A stretch of 64,000 bases of DNA from Glomus cerebriforme. Lineage: Eukaryota; Glomeromycota; Glomeromycetes; Glomerales; Glomeraceae. The position numbers and the translations under genes were made by a program. Location of the stretch: NCBI GenBank assembly GCA_003550305.1, contig QKYT01000517.1, positions 15,636-79,635 on the forward strand, written 5' to 3'. Positions 53,966-64,000 of this stretch are shown here, piece by piece (within the stretch, counting starts at the first letter, position 1; each line of letters begins with the position of its first letter). The notes below the pieces were generated by a model. The model was not told the origin of the DNA. It did not search any database and saw nothing but the letters and a program-made list of their open reading frames with translations.

Positions 53966-55441
53966 TTATTCATCCAAATGTATTCCATCCACAATCTTAT
54001 TCATTTCATCAACAAACTTTTCTACTTTTTTCTCTAATTCTTCTAATTCCTTTTTGTTCCTCTGCGTCTTTTTATTCTTCATCTTTGCCAAACTTTCATG
54101 TAATTCGAGATTTGTTACGGTCACCTGTACATCCTCCTTTCCTGTCTCATACACACTCGAAATTGCCACTTTGATTCCAGTATTATTAATGAACTTTTGC
54201 TTGTTTTTCACACGAGTTGTCGTGACGCGATACTTTGAGTTGTTTATATCTGGTAATTTGATTTCCCTTGTAACATAATTGTAAATGGTATTATTGATGA
54301 TGCCTTGGATTTCGGAGGGTACTATTTCCATGGGTTCCTTATGAGAAAGGACTTTGAAACGAAAATCCAGAGTGGACTTCGATCTAACAAAAGAGAGGAA
54401 AAGATGACTTTCGTTATCAGATCGACATTTACGAAGTTTGAGGTGGCCTTCTGGTGTAATTTCGCTGGAAATAGTAATACGTTCCTTCTTTATGACATCA
54501 ATGATATGGATAGAAACCCGTTGCGTAGTGGTTTCTTCCTCGTATCCTAATTCCCCTAAATGACTTTTTATTATATTTACTATGCTGGTAGGAAGATGAT
54601 TCATAAAAGTGGTCTTAACATCAGCTCCGTGACCAATCTTGTATTTAATGAAGCGGTCAAGAGGAACATCAATCGGAAGGTCTACTATTCCTTTCCTGGC
54701 AGGGTAAAAGAGCTGCTTGCCTATGTTCGCTTTGACTTTGAGAAATTTATCATAAGATTTGTCCGTTTCTTCGATGAGTCGTTTCGTGATATGTGATATC
54801 AATGTATTATCTTCTTCATGAGCAACAATGTCAGACATCATTATTTCTCTTAAAATAAAAAAAATAGGGTTATTAGCAGACGGGCCCAAAGATTTTTGAC
54901 AATGAAAAGACATATCTAATACCTGGTGTTCAAACTTTTTAATGAAGAAATGTTATCTTTGTCGATTTCTTCTCCCTTATCCAAAACAAAGTACGCCTTA
55001 TTGATATTATAATTATCCACAATCCCTTGATATTTCACAAACTTTACACTTTTCAAGTCAATCAATGGTTTCCGAAGTGCAATAATGGCTTCAAGAGGAT
55101 GATTGTAAACGGCAATAGAGTTGTCAATACAATCTTGAATGAAATTACGAGCAAGGCGTTGGGCATTAGTAGAACCAGTGACCACAACACAATTTCCTTG
55201 TACAATGCATTTAGCACCGGAACGATTTTGAATATCTTTAATGTTGGCTCCACCTTTGCCAATTATGTGGGCAATAGAAGAGGACGGTACTGGGATTTTC
55301 ATGGTACGAAATTGTCTCTGTAATGAAAAAGTACTTACACAAGAGAAAGCAGAAATTTAACAAAGAAGACCTATTCAGCTGAAAACTGAAAAAAAATCTT
55401 ACCTCCAACTTTCTAAAGTTAGCATTGGCCAAAACATCCAT
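53966..55441 (-). CDS. KH-domain RNA-binding protein with unknown C-terminal domain
   Basis: Minus-strand exons 55441-55403, 55317-54923 and 54848-53966 give 438 residues. A single KH domain lies at about 19-80, with the RNA-binding loop GKGG at 33-36 inside SIAHIIGKGGANIKDIQNR. Residues about 150-380 form a mixed alpha/beta region (ANIGKQLFYPARKG, YKIGHGADVKTTF) that I do not recognise. The C-terminus is a charged coiled coil (KKELEELEKKVEKFVDEMNK). KH proteins bind single-stranded RNA or DNA. There is no obvious mitochondrial presequence. Codon and base use look less AT-biased than in the neighbours, which is odd but not proof of transfer. Confidence 0.85.
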
Positions 55442-56648
55442 GTTGTGATACCGGTGGTGACATGTTTCATTTGATTGTCCAGTGGGACACTAAAATTTAG
55501 GAAAATGTTCATGAATCTTATCCAGCGATGGCAGTAATTCCTCTTTAATAAAATCATGATTGCTTTGGTAGACTTGTTTTAATTCCTTTGTGTTAAACAA
55601 GGTTTTTTCTCTTCAATTAATTGAGATCGCTGCCTAAAACATGCAAGGGTATTTGTTTTCCAAAATAGATATTGTTTCCTAAATTGGAAATCAAATTAAT
55701 AATCGTTGTACAATTGTCCGTAGATAGGCTTAATTATGTCACACAACCAGTCAGCCGAACATTTACAAAGTATTTAATTTAATATGACTTCCCTTACTAT
55801 GAACCTAATATTCTATATGTTACCAAATTTGAATCACTGGTTCTAATTTTGTTCTTTCTTCAAAGACTTAAGACTTCCAGGATGTAAGTTATAACTAGTA
55901 CACAGATTGAGCGCATTAACTGAAAAAATATGCGCGCAAAAAAAAAAAAGAGAAATTCTTTACAGATTATACCGATAATTATAAATTTTGTATTGTATAA
56001 TTATAGTTACTTCACAGGAAGCCAAAGATTTATTTATCTCGGCTCCGTCGTGATAAGAATTTCAAACTGGGATTAAAATTACGCTGTTAAATTTCAATAT
56101 AGTAATGATTTTTGATATATTTTTGGATTACTCATTAAACAAAAGCTGACAAGTAAATATAATTGATTCCAATTCTAATCTGATATTGAGAAGTGCATAA
56201 TAATGCATGCGATTAAACAAAAAAAAAAAATACACACCATGAAAGATAAAATCATTCATATACTACCGCGATTATAATGTTTCAAATAGCATCGCCTAAT
56301 TTTTATTTTCAACTAGAGTCCTTCCGTTAAATCCTCATTCTGAGAGATTTTTTTTCATAATTATCATTGTAATAAACCTTCCCCAAATAGTATTTCGATC
56401 CGGTTATCCGTTATCAATCCCGGATATCCCGGATAATGATAAAATTTGGGTTAAACTGATTATCAAACAGATTTGTAGCAAATTTTCCGAAATCCGCGGA
56501 ATTTCATTGAATTTGTCCGAACTTCCGGATAAGTTACGTAACTACAGTCGAGCGACGTTTGTCTCATTTTTCATTTTGTAAATTTTAGGTTAATTGTATT
56601 ATAAAAATTCTTAAAGAAAAATAAATTTATTTAGTATTTTAACCTAAA
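55442..56648. other. Divergent intergenic region with CCGGATA words
   Basis: 1.2 kb between the KH gene and the FPP synthase gene. A cluster of CCGGTTATCC, CCCGGATA and CCGGATAATG words lies at 56398-56535, with GAAATCCGCGGAATTTC nearby as a palindrome. No ORF of note. It should hold promoters of both genes. Confidence 0.5.
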
Positions 56649-58302
56649 ATGTCTTCTCAAGAATCAAAAGCTCAAGCTGTTAAAGATTTTACGGAAGTAT
56701 TTCCAGTCCTTACTGAAGAATTTTTGAAAGAAGTTCGCATTAGAAATTTTCCCGAAGAAAGCGTGAAATGGATTGAGAAGGTACACAATAAGTTCATTTA
56801 AATCTTGGTTTAATTATAAATGTTAATTTTCATTTTCTTAAAATAAATAGAATATTTATCATAATGTTCAAGGGGGTGAGTGAAATTTTTTAATTTCAAT
56901 TTATAAAAAACTATATAAATTAACTCTTTTTTTAGGAAAGATGAATAGAGGATTATCAGTTGTTGATACACTCAAGATTTTAAAAAATGATCAACTAACT
57001 GCGGAAGAACTCCTCAAGTCTAGAGTTCTTGGCTGGTGTATTGAATGGGTAAGAACTGTCTTTTAAAGGCAGAAATCATATGTGATTTCATTTTGATATG
57101 TAAACTAATAATATCTTTATAGCTTCAAGCATTCTTTCTCGTTGCTGATGACATCATGGATTCATCGATTACGCGTCGTGGAAATCCTTGTTGGTATAAA
57201 ATGGTAAGACGAATTTTATTTCGAAATTTTAAAACTTTTACGAAATAATGGGTTTAAATTTTTTTTATAGGAAGGCGTTGGTATGATTGCGATTAATGAT
57301 GCTTTCATTTTGGAATCTGCAATTTATTTCTTTTTGAAAAAGTATTTCCGGCAAGATCCTTATTATATTGATTTAGTTGAATTATTTCATGAGGTAAGTG
57401 AAAGGAGATTAATTTTATATAATTATAATTTCACAATAACTTATGTTTCTTATAGATCACACTTGAAACTGAATTAGGACAACTTTTGGATTTAACAACT
57501 GCACCTGAGGATCACGTCGATTTGAGCAAATTTTCGATTGAAAAGTTTGTATTACGTAAATGATGTTGTTACTAGGATTCTTTTAATTGTTAACGAAAAA
57601 AAATTCATTAATTTAATTTAGACACCAATTCATTGTACTATATAAAACTGCTTTTTATTCATTTTATCTTCCAGTTGCACTTGCAATGCATATGGTAAGT
57701 TATTACATATTTAATTTCTGAATATAATAAAATTATATTAATATTGTTTTACTTAAGGCCGGAATCAAGGATGAGAAAGCTTTTAAAGCAGCAAAGGATA
57801 TTTTATTACCATTGGGTGAATATTTTCAAATTCAAGTAAGTAGAATTTATTATATGATTGTAACATCATATTTAAAAATTTAAAAATTTAATAATTTGTT
57901 AGGATGATTATCTTGATTGTTATGGAGATCCAAAAGTGATTGGAAAGATCGGAACTGACATTGAAGATAACAAATGTTCTTGGTTGATTAATCAAGCATT
58001 GGCAAAAGCATCTCCTGAACAACGTAAATTATTGGATGTAAGTTAAACATTTATATTTATTATATTAAAAATTTTTTAATCTAATTATTATTGTTTAGGA
58101 AAATTATGGAAAGAAAGATCCCAAGAATGTTGCCGTTATTAAACAAATTTATAAGGATCTCGAAATTGAGAAATTATATAAAGAGTATGAAGAACAATCT
58201 TACATTAGGTTAAATGATTTAATTTTACAAACAGATGATTCTCTCATTAAACGTCAAGTATTTAATGCATTTATGAATAAGATTTATAAAAGAACTAAAT
58301 AG
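56649..58302 (+). CDS. ERG20: Farnesyl diphosphate synthase
   Basis: Ten exons (56649-56780, 56851-56875, 56936-57048, 57123-57203, 57271-57393, 57456-57544, 57622-57694, 57758-57835, 57903-58037, 58099-58302) give 350 residues, as in yeast Erg20 (352). The enzyme builds C15 farnesyl diphosphate from dimethylallyl and isopentenyl diphosphates for sterols, ubiquinone and prenylation. The first Asp-rich motif is DDIMD (99-103). It is preceded by two Phe at the 4th and 5th positions upstream, the pattern that stops chain growth at C15. The second motif DDYLD is at 239-243. [29 protein letters not shown] and the basic end KIYKRTK are all family marks. Confidence 0.95.
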
Positions 58303-58501
58303 ATTTATAAGATACACATTCTAAAATTAAAAAAAATATATTTAGCGAAATTTATGAATCTAAATACATTATTATTTATGCATTAAATAAATAATAATAA
58401 CTGTAACATGTATATATATATATTAAATTATAAATAAATTTTAAATTTGTTAATTAATAATTGTAAATCATTATTAAATAGCACATATATATATTATTTT
58501 A
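58303..58501. other. Convergent spacer, FPP synthase / LAGLIDADG ORF
   Basis: 199 bp with TATATATA runs. Only 3' flanking sequence. Confidence 0.5.
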
Positions 58502-59335
58502 TTATTTACTTTCATTTCTATACATGGAGTTTTTTAAACCTACTATTTTTGCTAATCCATTTTTATTAAGATGCTCACCTCTTTGAATAATACGATAAGC
58601 TTTTCGCCATTTAAAGTAATTTACATACTTGGAAGAATTTAAATTAAAATTATCAAAGTACTTTATTATCTTGAAAATAGTTTGAAAAGAAGCAGCCTCA
58701 TAATGATAAGTTTCCATTTCTTTGTTCAAATAGAAAGAACCTCCAAATTCTGATTGTACTTTTTGAAAAATAGTAGATTCTTTTTGATTTTGAAGTTGTG
58801 ATTCCAAGAAAAAGCATAAATTTATTTTACAATCACTAGTATCATTAGAAGTTACAATACTAAAATAACCATCTGCATCACAAAATCCTGCTAGAAAGTG
58901 ATTTTGACTAATTTTGAAATCGGCAGGAGGCAGAATAGTAATTCCATATTTTTGATCATATTTATTTTTTAGAAGTTGATCAATTTTGTTGGTAGTAAGA
59001 AATTTGCCATTTATTAGAGTAAGTATGACTTTTAATCCTTGTGGATGATCCAAAAGATATTTGATAGAAGGTTTATTTTCGTATTTAAACACTCTACCAA
59101 AGCCTATACGTGATTTAATATAATAGGCTAAAGAAGCTTCTTTTTTATCAAAATTTATCTCCAATAGACGGTTACTGATATAACTATTAGCTTCAATTAA
59201 TCCTGCCAAATAGTAACCAAATGCTTCATCTGAAAGGGGTTTGGCATGTTTTTTTAGATGATCAGATATCACTATAATCTTAGAGCTAGAATTGTCTTCC
59301 AACTGGTTACTGGCATCTATAAAATGAACATTCAT
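58502..59335 (-). CDS. LAGLIDADG homing-endonuclease-like protein in nuclear DNA
   Basis: An uninterrupted 277-codon minus-strand ORF encodes a two-motif LAGLIDADG protein. Motif 1 is YYLAGLIEANSYI (LAGLIEANS at 43-51) and motif 2 is FLAGFCDADGYFSI (148-156). Between and after them are family segments KSRIGFGRV, LKVILTLINGK, ITILPPADF, KYVNYFKWRKAYRIIQRGEHL. Such proteins are normally encoded inside fungal mitochondrial introns and cut intron-less alleles or act as maturases. In motif 1 the eighth-position catalytic acid is Asn (N50) and the next Gly is Ser; motif 2 keeps its Asp (D155). Cleavage may therefore be lost or limited to nicking. It sits between a nuclear FPP synthase and nuclear transposon remnants, not inside an exon-flanked intron. 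The open frame suggests recent transfer or selection. Confidence 0.88.
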   Translation of the reverse strand: MNVHFIDASNQLEDNSSSKIIVISDHLKKHAKPLSDEAFGYYLAGLIEANSYISNRLLEINFDKKEASLAYYIKSRIGFGRVFKYENKPSIKYLLDHPQGLKVILTLINGKFLTTNKIDQLLKNKYDQKYGITILPPADFKISQNHFLAGFCDADGYFSIVTSNDTSDCKINLCFFLESQLQNQKESTIFQKVQSEFGGSFYLNKEMETYHYEAASFQTIFKIIKYFDNFNLNSSKYVNYFKWRKAYRIIQRGEHLNKNGLAKIVGLKNSMYRNESK

Positions 59336-59571
59336 CGAGTTATTAAAGAATCTAAAAAAAAGGATAAAAAAAAATTAATATATACCTGTGAATTTTCCTT
59401 CATGACTTTTGTATTCTGTAATATACCAATCAAAAGTATGCATGTATTAGTAATTTTCTAAAAATCACCATTTTTTTTTGTATAATAATCAATATCAGGA
59501 AGTTAATCAATTTTCAAGAAAAAGTTTTGGTAGTATTTGGTGCGACAAATTGTTCTATATCTTTATTACAG

Positions 59572-60078
59572 TCAATAATAATGAGGGCTAAATTTACCTC
59601 CACAGGCTAAAGCAGTTTTTCCAGTATTAGGAGGTCCTAGAACAACATGAAGTTTTGAAGGAAGAGAACTGAACGCTTCTGTAAAATGAGAAAGTTTTCG
59701 TTTTAAGGGTGAGGGTTTGTTGCCGAGTACAATGCCATTGCTAAGAGCTTTGCCATGGCCCAAGCTGAAACTGTAAGTATGTAAAATTCTACAATTGTTA
59801 CCACAAGGAGGTAAGCGCTTGTAAGATTTAATTAAGTTGCTGAGAATGAACGTATATGTTTCCATAAAATTGCGGTTGAAAAATGTTAATGTCGCACATA
59901 TCCGGATAATCTGTTCAAAAAAACCATCTGGATAAAAAAAAAATCCGCAGTCAAAGAGTCGAGGACGATGATTTTCTGTGGTGATTAAAAATGGATTCTG
60001 TATGTGATTAAGAAAGATTATGTCACATAATGTGATAACTTTTTTTAGCCATTCTGCTGTGTTTAAGGTATATTTCAT
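59572..60078 (-). CDS. Unrecognised ORF with a P-loop (Walker A) motif
   Basis: A minus-strand ORF; the first ATG is at 60078 (an in-frame TTG lies upstream at 60093), stop at 59572, about 168 residues unspliced. Near its end is LHVVLGPPNTGKTALACGG, a good Walker A motif after a hydrophobic strand, so it may be the start of a nucleotide-binding domain. No Walker B follows before the stop. A GTAAAT donor directly after the motif could splice to a 30-nt exon at about 59419-59390 and on to 59351, ending at a TGA that overlaps the ATG of the LAGLIDADG ORF. That model is unproven. The N-terminal half matches nothing I know. It may be a fragment of a transposon protein. Confidence 0.4.
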   Translation of the reverse strand: MKYTLNTAEWLKKVITLCDIIFLNHIQNPFLITTENHRPRLFDCGFFFYPDGFFEQIIRICATLTFFNRNFMETYTFILSNLIKSYKRLPPCGNNCRILHTYSFSLGHGKALSNGIVLGNKPSPLKRKLSHFTEAFSSLPSKLHVVLGPPNTGKTALACGGKFSPHYY

Positions 60079-60189
60079 GTGATCAAAAAACAATGAATAC
60101 GATGTAAAAATTTGTTAATTTTTATTTCAAAATTATCCAAAATCCAATATTTAACATTAAAATTTACCCTCTCCATTAAAATATATGAT

Positions 60190-61330
60190 TCACAAGAAAG
60201 GTTTTGGCAATCACTATTTAATAGATTATTATACATGAAAACCTATGCTCTACACTACAGCTAGAAATCAGAATCCAAATATAATCTAACGCTATGTTTG
60301 ACAAAGTAGGCAAATTTCTTTGCATTCCTACCCAGTATAAGTCAAGATCAATGTGTTCTTCAATCATTTTATTTACAGACCCACAATAAATTGCCCATTC
60401 TCACAACAACTCATCAGATAGATTAGAAAATTCTGTGATTACTGAATATTGGCAAATATCATTATGTGATGTGTCTTCCATTTGGTTTCCTATCTTCATA
60501 TACAAAGAATAAAAAATATGGCAAGCATGAAATAAAGGATGTGCTGGATGTTGTGGAATATGTGTTTCAAATTTCTTATATGCTAAATTGAATGCTGAAT
60601 GGAATATAGCATAAAAATCATTAGGATTAAATCTAAGCTGAATAATAAGAGAATATAACTCAAGTCCGAAGTCTTGTACCATATAATTTCTTTCTAAATA
60701 TAATGTAAGTTATTCAAGATGGCCTTCAACAAATGAAAATACTGGCTTATTTTGTTGCTGAAAAAAATCTAAATCCTGGACAAATTCTTGGGTAAAATAT
60801 ATAATAAAATTAATATAAATAGTGATTATTCCTTTCTTTTATCCATTTTGTAAAATTTTATTAATTGCAGAGACTGATTTATTATTTTTGTCTCTTTCAT
60901 ATTCTTGATAATAAAAATAAGACTAATAATCAATATAAATCTTGGCATAAAATACCATTTTGAATTATGAATTCCAACATGTAGCATTTGGTAACAGGAT
61001 CTTGCAAGGCTTCTTGATTCCATGCATTTGAAGGTAAGTTAGATAATAATTTTACATACTGGTACATGCACAAATGTGTCCTTAATTTTTAATAAAAAAA
61101 TCTTTAGAATATCAAAATTTGAAAAAACTCGCCAAGTATTACTATAAATTAAAAAATATTATTAAAAAAAATTTATTAAAAGAAATCATAATTATACAAT
61201 TAACTTACCCAATTAGATTGATAATATGCACACAGTATGGCAAATAAACTAACTGTGGCATTATTGGCTTTAATGCTTCTTGAAAGTACTTTTTTATATA
61301 CGTAGCTGAATCTGAAAAAAATACTTTTGG
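60190..61330 (-). pseudogene. Decayed hAT transposase
   Basis: Minus-strand pieces in order are DSATYIKKYFQEALKPIMPQ and YLPYCVHIINLIG (61321-61210), then CWNSQFKMVFYAK (about 60975), and FETHIPQHPAHPLFHACHIF (about 60560). NLPTLSNIALDYIW and SSCSVEHRFS (60330-60235) close it as the C-terminal dimerisation motif. Stops and shifts separate them. It differs from the hAT remnants at 19.7 and 26.6 kb, so several hAT families have been active here. Confidence 0.75.
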
Positions 61331-61769
61331 AAGAGTATAAGGAATATTATAATTCACTAAAATGAATAATAAAATTTTACCTATTGTTAAATTATTAATA
61401 TGTTCTAAAAAGTCAACAGAAATGAGCTTCGTATATTGCCAAAAAATAAAAAGAGGATTTATAATATTTCATGACACTAGTCGAAATAAGAAGTTTCGGT
61501 ATGTAATGATTCGACTAAATTTCGACTGATTCATTTCAAATTTTGGCTGAATTTCAATCATCATCAACATTTGAAATATCTGATTGATAGCTGAATTGTA
61601 TACTTTTATANAGTTCATAACAATTCATTAATCCAATAGATTAAACATACNAATTTAAATATTTAATAATAAAAAATAACACAATAAATATAAAAAGTTA
61701 CAATAAACATAAAAATAAATATATTTATTTTTTTATATAAATTATGCATGAATTATACATATTTTATTA

Positions 61770-64000
61770 TCAAATATGATACTTTCTATTAATTGGATTA
61801 ATTGCTAAATATTCAACTGCGTTCTGACAAGTCGATAGTTTGTACTTTACAGAAATGAATCTTCCTAAAATGTGATGCACTGGTATTATACAATCCCAAT
61901 GTTCAGAATAAAAATCTTTACTCCAAAGTTCAACATTACAAATCTGTTGATCATTATCAATGCTAAAATGAAATCAAGAATTTGTTAGCTTATACTATTG
62001 AATATATATCAAGTTGTGCTCAAAAGTTCCATCAGGTAAATCAATTGTATATTTGAAAAAATACTGGATTTGATCTGAATAGCAGTTCACTTCATCAGTA
62101 TTCATCATAAATTTGGATAAAATATAAGAGCTTGCAATGTGTCATGATGATATTGCCAAGCTGAATATTTCAGAACCAATTTGATATCTTTCAAATTAGT
62201 TCATCTTAACACAAATAATTATTGAATTATTAGTTCCTTCTCCAAACAGTTTCTGAAAATTGAACATTTTGTAAGTTGCCATATAATAATCAACCATTCG
62301 GTCAAGCATTTCGCTTGACAATAATATATCTTTAGATGAGGGTTTTAACATTTCACCTGAAAATGGTTCTCTTCCAATAATTATTGAAGTCTGAATATTC
62401 ATAGAATGGAGTAAAAATCGATACATCTCATCAGAGGAAAACTCATCTGTTACTGATAAAGATCCAACATTCGGTCGATTCTTAAGTAATTCAATGCCCT
62501 TCAGGTTTATTTCAGAACTTTTAGCCATAATCTGTACATCAAACATCATTCTTTGCATAAGTTCTGGTTAGGCAAAGAGCCTAAAAAATATGAGAATTAG
62601 TAAGTAAAATTGACTAAAAATTAATAAAAATATATGTAAATTTGACTTAACTAGTACACTGTTCATACGGTCAAAGGAAAAATACCAAAAAGCATATAAC
62701 ACTGGTCAAAAACTGATCTATTTTACAGATATCTTACAGATATCTTATAAATATTGGGTACCCAAAATGCGGAAAATCTGCTATACATCGGGTACCCAAT
62801 ATGTATATTATAGAATTAAAAAATACAATTTATTAATTATCTCGCTATCCAGTGATCATAAAAGGATGAATTATAGCTCATTCGATTCATCTCACTGAGC
62901 GTATCGAATGGTACTAATTTCGCATTTCTAGGTATGATAGATGCTGAGATATTCAATAAATTGTAAAAAAATAAACAAAAAATACTGATTTGTCAAATAT
63001 CTCGACATCTATCACACCTAGAAATGCGAAATTAGTACTATTCGATACGTCTCAGTGAGGCGAATCAAATGAGCTATATTTCATCCTTTTATGATTACTG
63101 GATAGCGAGATAATTAATAAATTGTATTTTTTAATTCTATAATATACATATTGGGTACCCGATGTATAGCAGATTTTCCGCATTTTGGGTACCCAATATT
63201 TATAAGATATCTGTAAGATATCTGTAAAATAAATCAGTTTTTGACCAGTGTAAAGGTCCATAATCAAATAAGTATTTACATAAATGAAGTGCCAAATGTA
63301 TATTTGACGTGATTTAGTTTCGACCATAATTATTTTTTATTAGTTTCACTATTTTAATTAATTTTTGATGGACTTCAGTCATTATATTAACCTCAACAAT
63401 TCTATTAATAAAGAGTTAACAAACTCTTACAAAATATGTAAAAATTTTACGATCATCATTTTCCAAATGATCCCAAAGCGAGACAGTTGAATAAATTGTA
63501 AAAAAAATTTTCCACTGATCGGTAGTGAAATTTGAAAAACCTTCACCACAATATATTTTTCCCAGAATCTGACCGATATTTACTGGTACAGAAAATTGAT
63601 TCATCTTTTTCTACACTTCATTTAGAATATTCTTCGTTAATATTTCTTAATCTATCCAGATTTACTTTACAATCTACCTTGCAATGCTTAGGAACAGGCA
63701 GTGCATCAGATCTACTATCATAAAACAAATCAGATCAAAATATGATAACTGCAGCAATTCAGACCATCTAACACCAGTTTGCTTCACAAATCATTTTCTT
63801 GAAGTTTTAGAATTACAGCATCTCTATCCCAAAGCATTCTGATAATGTTAAGTGAAATCTCGAGTAACAAACCATTCATCCATGTCATCTATGCCAGCAA
63901 AGTTATGCTAGCGATTCTCATAATTGGTCTTGCTTCTTTTGGCATCTATGGCATGAAACTAATGCTGAAACATAGCTACATATTTTTCTGGCAGCAGGAA
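61770..64000 (-). pseudogene. CACTA-like (Tnp2-type) transposase remnant, split by a MITE and by the window end
   Basis: Minus-strand segments follow the order of fungal CACTA-like transposases: GVRWSELLQLSYFDL (about 63755), VPVNIGQILGKI, FSNFTTDQWKIFFTIYS and YFVRVC (63600-63420). After the inserted MITE come LMQRMMFDVQIM (62560), FHFSIDNDQQICNVELWSKD, DCIIPVHHILGRFISVKYK and AVEYLAINPINRKYHI, ending at a TGA at 61770-61772. Internal stops are frequent, so it is dead. The N-terminal part lies beyond the window. Confidence 0.75.
62700..63250. mobile_element. 551-bp foldback MITE with TAA target duplication (PIF/Harbinger-like)
   Basis: Two arms of about 255 bp (62700-62953 and 62996-63250) are near-perfect reverse complements around a 42-nt loop. 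The ends are CACTGGTCAAAAACTGAT and its inverse. TAA flanks both sides (62697-62699 and 63251-63253), fitting the 3-bp TWA duplication of PIF/Harbinger elements. The arms hold repeated GATATCTTACA and GGGTACCC palindromes. It has no coding capacity of its own. It interrupts the CACTA-like transposase frame, so it inserted later. Confidence 0.9.

Noticed and set aside
54305..55323. Several 78-98 codon plus-strand ORFs
   Set aside because: They are antisense to the KH-domain gene, which has introns in phase and a clear domain.
58502..60078. A single spliced fusion of the P-loop ORF and the LAGLIDADG ORF
   Set aside because: I tried the visible donors and acceptors (the 30-nt exon near 59390-59419 and the acceptor near 59351). 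Every phase combination met a stop before the endonuclease frame.
63052..63327. 91-codon minus-strand ORF
   Set aside because: It lies mostly in one arm of the foldback MITE, and the inverted arm gives a mirrored reading. No protein features.

Overview
The window looks like nuclear DNA of an arbuscular mycorrhizal fungus, most probably Rhizophagus or a close relative (Glomeromycotina). This is inferred, not searched. The evidence is a very AT-rich background, genes cut by many short AT-rich GT-AG introns, F-box and BTB-TLDc families, and decayed MULE, hAT and CACTA-like transposons. I rebuilt the exon structures by hand from splice signals and reading phase. Every multi-exon model given below closes in frame.

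Layout. 1-5.1 kb is a transposon-rich spacer with a 425-bp MITE and a decayed MULE transposase. 5.1-18.3 kb is a gene-dense block: P-type Ca2+-ATPase, 2-isopropylmalate synthase, a membrane-anchored SDR, an unknown 75-aa protein, ribosomal protein L35, a branched-chain acyl-CoA dehydrogenase and an unknown 115-aa protein. 18.4-30 kb is repeat land: hairpins, a 291-nt G-free tract, hAT remnants, a 570-N gap, satellite-like repeats and two dead BTB copies. 30-37 kb holds an intact BTB-TLDc gene, two F-box genes and pyruvate decarboxylase. 37.5-58.3 kb is a second gene-dense block: RNA polymerase I largest subunit, an FG nucleoporin, PHF5A/Rds3, an ACAP-type ArfGAP, a KH-domain protein and farnesyl diphosphate synthase. 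58.5-64 kb holds an intact LAGLIDADG endonuclease-like ORF, an unknown P-loop ORF, a dead hAT, and a dead CACTA-like transposase with a 551-bp foldback MITE inserted in it.

How the genes relate. Most are unrelated housekeeping genes. They cover leucine synthesis and branched-chain breakdown in mitochondria, fermentation, isoprenoid supply, Ca2+ export, ribosome production (Pol I and L35), splicing, nuclear pore and vesicle traffic. Several are head-to-head pairs with short shared promoters (RPL35/ACADSB 187 bp, PHF5A/ArfGAP 158 bp, RPA1/NUP 309 bp). The least expected items are the nuclear free-standing LAGLIDADG ORF, which has lost one catalytic acid, and its P-loop neighbour.
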